A stretch of DNA of 5,345 bases from Candidatus Aminicenantota bacterium. Lineage in GTDB: Bacteria; Acidobacteriota; Aminicenantia; Aminicenantales; Aminicenantaceae. Under the pieces are notes generated by a model. It had not been told where the DNA came from. It worked only from the letters and a program-made list of their open reading frames with translations, and did no database searches. The position numbers and the translations under genes were made by a program. The DNA is taken from NCBI GenBank assembly GCA_030627155.1, contig DAOUSP010000099.1:1-5345 (forward strand), in the 5' to 3' direction. Every line of letters begins with the position of its first letter. Within the stretch, counting starts at the first letter, position 1. Below are positions 1 through 5,345 of this stretch, piece after piece.

Positions 1-2
1 AT

Positions 3-1445
3 AACAGCCATTCAGCAATTCCAGGTTTGTTCAGCAAGCCAAGTTGGAATGGAACACCTGATGATCGCCTGATGGCTGATAGTGTTGATTATTATGGTGT
101 ATCTATTTACCCCAAACATGCCTGGACTATAAAACCCTGGTCGACATTTTTCCGGGCATCTGGACATGATTTTGCACGCTCAATGAATATAACAAATGGT
201 GGATTTTATGTAGGAGAATTGCAGGCAGGATACGGAGTTTTTGGCATGAAGTTAAGTGTTCCGGTGACAGGAGAGGATCTTCGTGATTGGATATGGACGG
301 CTGTTGCTTATGGGGCCAAAGGGATTAATATTTATGCGTATTATCCCATGAGTTCAGGCTATGAATCTGGGGGCTATGGGCTGGTTGAATTAGATGGAAA
401 AGTCACCAAGAGAGCCGTAGCAGCTGGTAAAGTAGCCAAGCTTGTAACAGAAAATATGGACTTTTTTCTTTATGCTCAACCTCCGAAGGCAGAGATAGCC
501 ATTCTTTATAACCCTTTGTCCCATATGGTCGGTGGCCAGCAGCAATACACAGGAGAGAGACAGCCTATTGGATATAATAATCTGAGTGAATCCCTCCAGG
601 GCGTGTACAGGGCTTTTTTTGAGCAGAATATGTTAATTGACTTTCTGCATGTTATAGATCTTATTCCTGAAAGATTGAGTCAGTATAAATTATTGGTTGT
701 TCCGTATCCTGTTATGATGTCTAAATCCCACATAAAAAGGCTTATTGAATACGTAAAGGGTGGGGGCACACTTGTAGCAGAAGCCCGCTGCGGATGGAAT
801 GATGAACGGGGTTTTTCCAGCGAAGTTATCCCTGGAGGAGGTTTGCATGAAGTATTTGGGTGCCGAGAGTCTTATCTCATGCCCCTTGAAAAGACTTCAA
901 CCATAAGGATTATAACATCTCACGAATCTCTTCCTTTCGTGAAACAAGGAGATACATTGGACGCCCTTTTTTTTGAGGAAGGATTTGAATTGATTAATGA
1001 CCGAAGTGAAGTGCTGGCTGAATTTGAAAACGGAAAGCCAGCCATTGTTTATTCTTCTTATGGAAAAGGTAAGGCGATCATTATAGGTTCTTTCATAGGA
1101 TCAGCTTATCATCATTTTAAAAACCCTCATAACGCAAAATTTCTTGTGGGATTGGCAAAGTGGCTTGAGGTCCACAAAAAAATAAATATTACCACTTCGA
1201 ATAAAGATGTTTTTATAGATGCCAGAATTCTTGAAGGAAAAACCTTTAAGGTTCTCTTCGGGTTTAATCGCGGGGATAAAAAGACCGAGGCAAAATTTGC
1301 CGTTTCTGTCAAAGGCCAAAATTATACAGCCAGAATTTTGGAATCCAAGGAGGAAGTCCCCCTTTACTTCCAAAATGATAGAGTTATTATGGAGAAGGTG
1401 TTGGAACCCGGCGAAATTTGGATAGTAGTCATAGAACAAAAATAA
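3..1445 (+). CDS. GH42-type beta-galactosidase, C-terminal part (5' end cut by window edge)
   Basis: Probable glycoside hydrolase family 42 beta-galactosidase, which removes terminal beta-galactose from oligosaccharides. The frame is open to the left edge (reads NSHSAIPG before the TTG at 27), so that TTG is internal and roughly 200 or more residues are missing, including the acid/base Glu region and any signal peptide. Visible parts are: the late barrel strand 'DYYGVSIYP' (about 78-113); 'YVGELQAG', whose Glu codon at 216-218 is the likely nucleophile; 'RDWIWTAVAYGAKGINIY' followed by a GYESGGYGL stretch, which match the GH42 barrel end (about 282-390); a GATase-like trimerisation domain (about 484-880) with 'KLLVVPYPVMMSK' and 'YVKGGGTLVAEA'; and a C-terminal beta domain ending 'LEPGEIWIVVIEQ'. 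The closing TAA is at 1443-1445. Family assignment rests on this domain order. Substrate is inferred, and a GH42-related clan-A enzyme with another specificity is possible. It lies 221 bases upstream of the GH116 gene and could feed the same pathway. Confidence 0.78.
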   Translation, partial: NSHSAIPGLFSKPSWNGTPDDRLMADSVDYYGVSIYPKHAWTIKPWSTFFRASGHDFARSMNITNGGFYVGELQAGYGVFGMKLSVPVTGEDLRDWIWTAVAYGAKGINIYAYYPMSSGYESGGYGLVELDGKVTKRAVAAGKVAKLVTENMDFFLYAQPPKAEIAILYNPLSHMVGGQQQYTGERQPIGYNNLSESLQGVYRAFFEQNMLIDFLHVIDLIPERLSQYKLLVVPYPVMMSKSHIKRLIEYVKGGGTLVAEARCGWNDERGFSSEVIPGGGLHEVFGCRESYLMPLEKTSTIRIITSHESLPFVKQGDTLDALFFEEGFELINDRSEVLAEFENGKPAIVYSSYGKGKAIIIGSFIGSAYHHFKNPHNAKFLVGLAKWLEVHKKINITTSNKDVFIDARILEGKTFKVLFGFNRGDKKTEAKFAVSVKGQNYTARILESKEEVPLYFQNDRVIMEKVLEPGEIWIVVIEQK

Positions 1446-1521
1446 GAAGCATGTCGTATTCTTAGTCGTAGAAAATGGCCTTGGCAGTAGGAAGGAAATG
1501 CACTTAAAAAGAGTCCAGATT

Positions 1522-1541
1522 TGGTCTTGACAATTAGACCA
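1522..1541. promoter_or_regulatory. Inverted repeat overlapping the -35 box (candidate operator)
   Basis: TGGTCT (1522-1527) and AGACCA (1536-1541) form a perfect 6-base inverted repeat separated by 8 bases. The -35 hexamer at 1527-1532 lies inside it, so a bound regulator would block RNA polymerase. TGGT/ACCA half-sites are seen in some GntR-type operators, but the spacing here is wider and no regulator gene is in the window. An operator role is inference. Confidence 0.35.
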
Positions 1542-1556
1542 CTTAAGTCAAATAAT
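1527..1556 (+). promoter_or_regulatory. Sigma70-type promoter for the GH116-sulfatase operon
   Basis: The -35 box is a perfect TTGACA at 1527-1532. An 18-base spacer follows, then AATAAT at 1551-1556, which matches five of six positions of TATAAT. Transcription would start near 1563, giving a leader of about 104 bases before the ATG at 1667. The site lies 82 bases past the GH42 stop, in the only sizeable gap of the window, so the GH116 gene can be transcribed independently of the galactosidase gene. Read-through from upstream is also possible because no clear terminator separates them. Confidence 0.55.
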
Positions 1557-1601
1557 AACATGAGTTTCATCTTTAGCTATTTTTGATAAAGTATTCAATG
1601 T

Positions 1602-1618
1602 TTTGGAAACTTTCCTAA
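1602..1618. promoter_or_regulatory. GGAAA-C-TTTCC palindrome in the leader (candidate operator)
   Basis: GGAAA (1605-1609) and TTTCC (1611-1615) are perfect inverted arms around C1610. After one mismatch, TT (1602-1603) pairs with AA (1617-1618), so seven of eight pairs match. A one-base loop makes an RNA hairpin unlikely, so a protein-binding site is the better reading. It resembles sugar-responsive LacI-family operators (TGGAAACGTTTCCA type), but with one central base instead of CG, which shortens the spacing. It sits about 40 bases after the predicted transcription start, where a repressor could act as a roadblock. Function is inferred. Confidence 0.3.
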
Positions 1619-1655
1619 GAGTGAGATTTGTTTTAAAAGGGGAAAATTTATTTTC

Positions 1656-1661
1656 AGGAGG
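1656..1661 (+). promoter_or_regulatory. Ribosome binding site of the GH116 gene
   Basis: AGGAGG, a full match to the Shine-Dalgarno core, ends five bases before the ATG at 1667. It fixes the start of the 933-codon gene and therefore shows that the N-terminal hydrophobic segment is really part of the protein. A short inverted repeat just upstream (GAAAAT 1642-1647, ATTTTC 1650-1655) abuts it, but its two-base loop makes a stable hairpin doubtful. Confidence 0.8.
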
Positions 1662-1666
1662 ATATC

Positions 1667-4468
1667 ATGGATTATAGATTATTGAGAAAAACAGATATTC
1701 CTTTGTCTATCCTTAACATTTTCATAAGCATTATTCTTTCTTTTATTTTGCTCTTCTATTTTCAGAATAATTTGTTTGGTTTAGGCGCTTTAAATTCCTC
1801 AAGTAGCAAGCAGGATAATATCAAGAACCAGCTCAGTAGCCAATACCTGCAGCTATTGATGGAGAAAGGAATATGCGATGACCAAGGCAAAGAAATAGAT
1901 AATCGCATAGGAAAACTGATTCAAGAAGCAAAAAAAAGAGGATATGAGTCAGAAACAGGTATAATAGATTATATTCTCAGCCAGTTAAACTATACAAAAA
2001 CGAATCTTGCTAACTTCCCTCAATGTTCTTTTGACCGTCCTATTGGATACAAGCTTACTCATTTCGGCCATTCCAAAGTACAAGAGAATATAGATGCCAC
2101 TGCAGAAGGGAGTGCTTGTCCAGTTGGTGGCATTGGAGCCGGTTCTTTTGAGCGGACAATAAGCGGAAATTTCAAATACTGGTTTCTTAAACTGGGCTGG
2201 ATGGTAGACGATACCATCTGGGCAAATCAATTCCATGTTTACCTGAAAAAAGGGAATAAAACCATTGCTCAGACTCTATCAACCGATTCACCGCCTTCAT
2301 CAGATAAGCTCCAGAGCTGGAAGTGGAATTATCCAGAGGGGAAAGGAAGTTACTATGCTCTTTTTCCAAAATCTGGTTTTTCCTATGAAAAGAATGAGGA
2401 GCTGCCTGCCAAAATTGCTATAACACAATTTTCTCCTATAGTTCCCCATAATTATAAGGAAACAAGTTATCCTGTTGCTGTCTACAAATGGATTGTCGAG
2501 AATCCTGAGGAAGAACCTGTTGAAGTCAGCATAATGCTCACCTGGCAGAATATGATAGGTTGGGAACCCTATGCTAAAGACCCCAGATTTCATCCTTCTG
2601 ATTTCATCTGGGATAGAAAAAGCTCAGGAAATTATAATCAATTTGTAGAGGAAGGAACGAAAAAAGGCATCATTTTTAGAAAGAAGAATATGGATATAAA
2701 ATCCGGGAATGCCCTGACAGGGACTCTGTGTATCGCAGCCCAAGAAATTCCAGGAAAAACAAAGATATATTATTACACTGATTTTGACCCTTTAAAAAGC
2801 GGAATGGAAATCTGGAAAACCTTTTCCGATACAGGCACACTCTCGAATTCTCAGAATTCAAGAACAGCAAGGGAAGACGAAGCCTTAGCTGGAGCCATAG
2901 CAGTTAAATTCACTTTAGAACCAAAGGAGCATTTAGAATTTCCCATGGTGGTAGCTTGGGATTTTCCATACTACGAGTTTGAAAGAGGTGTAAAATACAG
3001 AAAAAAATATACAGAATTTTTCGGAGTGGAAGGGGATAATGCTTTTGCTATAGCTTACGAAGCACTTGATAAACACCAGGATTGGGAGCAAGCCATAGAT
3101 GACTGGCAAAAAGACATTGTTCAGAACTCTCTATTACCCGATTGGCTGAAACAGATCCTTTTCAATGAGCTCTATATTCTTGCAGAAACCAGTATCTGGG
3201 ATGCTTCAACAAATCTACATACTTACTTGGAAAGTGTGGATTATCTCATGTACGGTACCTTTGATGTGGATGCCTATTCTTCCTGGCATCTGTTGAAATT
3301 ATGGCCGGAGCTGGAGCTCAATAACATGAGATTCTTTGCCAAGACCGTTGATTGGGAAGACCCCACATACAAGGCATATTCTTATCCCATAGTTTTGCCA
3401 GGTGAAGTTCCAGAAGATAAGATGCACTATTACTGGAATACAAACAAGGTCTATGGCATGATTCCCCATGATATCGGTTCGCCAAGAAACCGGCCCTGGG
3501 TAATAGTCAATGCTTTTGAGTGGCAGAACGGAAATGTCTGGAAAGACTTGAACCCGAAATTCCCTTTGCGTGCCTACAGGGATTTTCTCTACACTGGCTC
3601 TAAAGACCATGATTTCCTGAAAAGGGTGTTTAAATCTTCGGTGATCGCTTTAGATACTTTGGAAAAAAGATTTGCTGATCCTGTGAGTCATATTCCCTTG
3701 AATGAAGGAATACCTGATCAAACTTATGATACATGGAAGATGAAAGGAGAAAGCGCCTATGTGAGTATGCTTTGGCTGGCAGCTTTAAAATCGACTTCTA
3801 AAATGGGACAGGTTCTAATCGATCATGGAGTTATTGAACTGGGTGGAATTGTTATTAACACCACTGTTGAAAAGTATAAATCCTGGTTTAATGCTGGTAA
3901 GAAAGCTTTACAGAAGCTTTGGAATGAAAATGAAGGTTATTTTAACATCGATGCTTACACAGATGATATCATGACCGATCAACTCTTTGGTATCTGGTAT
4001 TCTAAGCTTGTGGGGTTAGAAGACAACGAAAGCACCAGGATCATTCCTGTTGCACAAGTGAAGAAATCCTTGCAGACTATTTACAAAAAGAATGTCCTTG
4101 GTTTTGGCAATGGATTAATGGGAGCTGTTAACGGCCGGAATGCAGAAGGAAAACAACTCTTTAGTCAGCAAGGCGATGAGGTTTGGACCGGAACGACCTA
4201 TGCTTTTGCTTCAAATTGCATTCTTCACGGATTAGTTAAAGAAGGGATGCATGCGGCTTATGGTGAATACTATGTGGTTTACAGCCCATATGGGCAGGGA
4301 TATTTTTTCAAAACTCCAGAGGCTTATTGTAACCCAGAAGAAAACATATGGAATAATCCCGATTCCAAATACGGTGAAAAGCTATTTCGGGCTATGAAAT
4401 ACATGCGGCCAGGAGCAGTCTGGTCTGTATTGGAAGCTTTGGTTAAAAGTAAAGGTGGCAAGCAGTAA
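1667..4468 (+). CDS. Membrane-anchored GH116-type beta-glucosidase / glucosylceramidase-like enzyme
   Basis: Probable retaining beta-glycosidase of family GH116, the family of human GBA2 and the Thermoanaerobacterium TxGH116 beta-glucosidase. Residues 1-10 carry positive charges, 11-32 are a hydrophobic segment without lipobox, and about 33-140 form a polar, probably helical stretch. The GH116 N-terminal beta domain starts near 'CPVGGIGAGS' (151-160) and includes 'TSYPVAVYKW' and 'LTWQNMIGW'. The alpha/alpha-barrel catalytic domain starts near 'LLPDWLKQILFNELY' (about residue 488). By comparison with TxGH116 from memory, the nucleophile is Glu522 ('TYLESVDY') and the acid/base Asp688 ('TYDTW'). 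Sugar-binding residues are Asp533, His601-Asp602 ('PHDIG'), Glu838 ('DEVWTG'), Glu885 ('TPEAY') and Arg908 ('FRAMKYMRP'). At 933 residues it is longer than the roughly 800 of soluble bacterial members, through the N-terminal extension and several short insertions. The enzyme is predicted to be intact and to face outside the membrane. Exact substrate (glucoside, xyloside, GlcNAc or glycolipid) cannot be told from sequence. Confidence 0.9.
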   Translation: MDYRLLRKTDIPLSILNIFISIILSFILLFYFQNNLFGLGALNSSSSKQDNIKNQLSSQYLQLLMEKGICDDQGKEIDNRIGKLIQEAKKRGYESETGIIDYILSQLNYTKTNLANFPQCSFDRPIGYKLTHFGHSKVQENIDATAEGSACPVGGIGAGSFERTISGNFKYWFLKLGWMVDDTIWANQFHVYLKKGNKTIAQTLSTDSPPSSDKLQSWKWNYPEGKGSYYALFPKSGFSYEKNEELPAKIAITQFSPIVPHNYKETSYPVAVYKWIVENPEEEPVEVSIMLTWQNMIGWEPYAKDPRFHPSDFIWDRKSSGNYNQFVEEGTKKGIIFRKKNMDIKSGNALTGTLCIAAQEIPGKTKIYYYTDFDPLKSGMEIWKTFSDTGTLSNSQNSRTAREDEALAGAIAVKFTLEPKEHLEFPMVVAWDFPYYEFERGVKYRKKYTEFFGVEGDNAFAIAYEALDKHQDWEQAIDDWQKDIVQNSLLPDWLKQILFNELYILAETSIWDASTNLHTYLESVDYLMYGTFDVDAYSSWHLLKLWPELELNNMRFFAKTVDWEDPTYKAYSYPIVLPGEVPEDKMHYYWNTNKVYGMIPHDIGSPRNRPWVIVNAFEWQNGNVWKDLNPKFPLRAYRDFLYTGSKDHDFLKRVFKSSVIALDTLEKRFADPVSHIPLNEGIPDQTYDTWKMKGESAYVSMLWLAALKSTSKMGQVLIDHGVIELGGIVINTTVEKYKSWFNAGKKALQKLWNENEGYFNIDAYTDDIMTDQLFGIWYSKLVGLEDNESTRIIPVAQVKKSLQTIYKKNVLGFGNGLMGAVNGRNAEGKQLFSQQGDEVWTGTTYAFASNCILHGLVKEGMHAAYGEYYVVYSPYGQGYFFKTPEAYCNPEENIWNNPDSKYGEKLFRAMKYMRPGAVWSVLEALVKSKGGKQ
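4451..4458 (+). promoter_or_regulatory. Weak ribosome binding site of the sulfatase-fold gene, inside the GH116 gene
   Basis: AAAGGTGG lies within the last codons of the GH116 gene and ends ten bases before the ATG at 4469. It is weaker and more distant than the AGGAGG used by the upstream gene. With the stop codon touching the start codon, translation of the sulfatase-fold gene probably relies on ribosomes finishing the GH116 gene. Confidence 0.4.
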
Positions 4469-5345
4469 ATGAAAAAACCTAAGATTCTTCTCCTGATTGG
4501 GATTGTCGTAGGATTGGTAATTGTAGGAGTAATTTTCCGCTTAATTTTCTGGCCAGAAAGAAAACCTGTGCAGGAATTTGCGACCCTCTTGGCTGAACAT
4601 GGTATAGATAAACTCAATATAGTTCTCATTACCTTGGATACAACCAGAGCAGATCGATTGCCATGCTACGGCTATTCATGGGTGAAGACTCCTCACCTGG
4701 ATTCTTTGGCAAACCGCAGCATTTTATTCGAACAATGCACAGCATCTTCTCCCTTGACGCTTCCTTCTCACGCTTCCATGATGACTGGCTTGTATCCCAC
4801 TTATCACAGAGTGAGAGTTAACGGCAATACAGCTTTATCAGGAGTGCATTTGACTCTTGCTGAACTGTTTGCTCAGCAGGGATACCAGTGTGGGGCCTTT
4901 ATCGGAGCTTTTGTGCTTGATGGCCGCTGGGGACTGAAACAGGGTTTTAATCATTATGATGATCGATTTGACTTAAGAAAATATAAACAACTCGACCTCG
5001 GATTGGTCCAGCGTCCTGGAAATGAAGTGGTTGATGCTGCTTTATCCTGGCTGGAAAACCAGAAAGAAAACCCATTTTTTGCCTGGATACATCTGTATGA
5101 TCCCCATGCTCCGTATGAACCTCCAGAGCCGTACTTCTCAGAATACAATACAGGCATATCTGGACTCTATGATGGCGAAATTGCTTTTACAGATGAGCAA
5201 ATTGGACGGATTATTTCCTGGTTAGACAAAAATGGATTAGGCAGAGAGACTATCATAGCTATCATGGGGGATCACGGGGAGGGTTTAGGAGATCACAACG
5301 AAATGGCCCATGGGTATTATATCTATGACTATGCAGTTCAGGTTC
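4469..5345 (+). CDS. Membrane-anchored sulfatase-fold hydrolase/transferase, N-terminal part (3' end cut by window edge)
   Basis: Alkaline phosphatase superfamily protein with a sulfatase-type domain; 292 residues are visible and the frame runs off the right edge. Residues 1-5 are Lys-rich and 6-28 hydrophobic (signal anchor), so the domain at about 49 onward should be extracytoplasmic. Visible motifs are 'NIVLITLDTTRADR' (50-63, metal ligand Asp57), 'SPLTLPSHASMMTGLYP' (94-110), 'WIHLYDPHAPY' (206-216, His208 and His213), 'MGDHGEGLGDH' (266-276, metal ligands Asp268 and His269) and 'AHGYYIYDYAVQV' (280-292, His281). Where sulfatases have Cys/Ser-X-Pro-Ser-Arg, this has Thr97-Leu-Pro-Ser-His. 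The formylglycine precursor is therefore absent and Thr97 is the likely nucleophile, as in phosphoethanolamine and phosphoglycerol transferases. The ATG follows the GH116 stop TAA (4466-4468) with no gap, in the same frame, indicating an operon. Relatives I recall often carry C-terminal TPR repeats, which would lie outside the window. Calling it a sulfatase in the strict sense would be unsafe. Confidence 0.85.
   Translation, partial: MKKPKILLLIGIVVGLVIVGVIFRLIFWPERKPVQEFATLLAEHGIDKLNIVLITLDTTRADRLPCYGYSWVKTPHLDSLANRSILFEQCTASSPLTLPSHASMMTGLYPTYHRVRVNGNTALSGVHLTLAELFAQQGYQCGAFIGAFVLDGRWGLKQGFNHYDDRFDLRKYKQLDLGLVQRPGNEVVDAALSWLENQKENPFFAWIHLYDPHAPYEPPEPYFSEYNTGISGLYDGEIAFTDEQIGRIISWLDKNGLGRETIIAIMGDHGEGLGDHNEMAHGYYIYDYAVQV

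Noticed and set aside
27..29. TTG as start codon of the first gene
   Set aside because: The frame stays open to the left edge and the barrel of a GH42 enzyme is mostly missing, so this TTG is an internal Leu codon; there is also no ribosome site before it.
1443..1464. Hairpin TAAGAA...TTCTTA just after the GH42 stop as a terminator
   Set aside because: The stem is only six A/T-rich pairs with a ten-base loop and no T-tract follows, so it is not a credible intrinsic terminator.
1453..1470. Direct repeat GTCGTA at 1453-1458 and 1465-1470
   Set aside because: Two copies of six bases, 12 apart, with no further copies; easily explained by chance.
1475..1507. Small open frame ATG GCC ... TAA of ten codons in the intergenic gap
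   Set aside because: No ribosome binding site precedes it, it lies upstream of the predicted transcription start, and nothing about its sequence suggests a leader peptide.
1364..1570. Minus-strand open frame across the GH42 3' end and part of the gap
   Set aside because: No ribosome site, mostly antisense to a well-supported domain, and no recognisable protein features.
1583..1610. Second promoter with TTGATA at 1583-1588
   Set aside because: No acceptable -10 hexamer lies 16-18 bases downstream; the spot that would hold it reads GGAAAC.
3299..3610. Minus-strand open frame of about 100 codons inside the GH116 catalytic region
   Set aside because: It is antisense to conserved catalytic-domain motifs (for example the His601-Asp602 region) and has no independent evidence; the same holds for the other antisense frames inside the three genes.
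5022..5225. Plus-strand open frame of 67 codons overlapping the sulfatase-fold gene in another frame
   Set aside because: The overlapping frame carries clear sulfatase-fold motifs through this stretch (WIHLYDPHAPY), so the alternative frame is a shadow.

Overview
This window holds three same-strand (+) protein genes from what looks like a bacterial glycan-degradation or glycan-remodelling locus. Both window edges cut a gene. In order they are the 3' part of a GH42-type beta-galactosidase gene, a complete membrane-anchored GH116-type beta-glucosidase/glucosylceramidase-like gene, and the 5' part of a membrane-anchored sulfatase-fold (alkaline phosphatase superfamily) gene. No RNA genes, CRISPR arrays, insertion sequences or integration sites were seen.

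Organism: base composition is moderately AT-rich (around 40% GC by eye). Genes start with ATG and use strong AGGAGG-type Shine-Dalgarno sites, and a sigma70-type promoter can be read, so the source is bacterial. The sulfatase-like protein, with its 'LTLPSHAS..TGLYP' core, resembles multi-copy relatives I associate with uncultured anaerobic lineages such as Aminicenantes and other Acidobacteria-related or Planctomycetes-like groups. That is recollection, not proof, and no phylum can be fixed from this window alone.

Layout: positions 3-1445 encode the GH42 C-terminal part, covering the nucleophile end of the barrel, the GATase-like trimerisation domain and a C-terminal beta domain. The 221-base gap at 1446-1666 has no convincing terminator. 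It carries a good promoter (TTGACA - 18 bases - AATAAT at 1527-1556). A perfect 6-base inverted repeat overlaps the -35 box, a second palindrome (GGAAA-C-TTTCC) lies in the presumed leader, and an AGGAGG site precedes the next start. Positions 1667-4468 encode the 933-residue GH116 enzyme. Its stop codon is followed with no gap by the ATG of the sulfatase-fold gene (4469 to the right edge), so these two are almost certainly cotranscribed and translationally coupled.

How they may work together: the GH116 enzyme and the sulfatase-fold enzyme each begin with one hydrophobic segment preceded by positive charges, so both catalytic domains are predicted to face outside the cytoplasmic membrane. With the galactosidase they could strip galactose, glucose and a charged substituent (sulfate or phosphate) from one glycan or glycolipid; this is inference. 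The most notable point is that the sulfatase-fold protein has Thr97 where true sulfatases have the formylglycine-forming Cys/Ser. It may therefore be a phospho-transferase or phosphodiesterase rather than a sulfatase.
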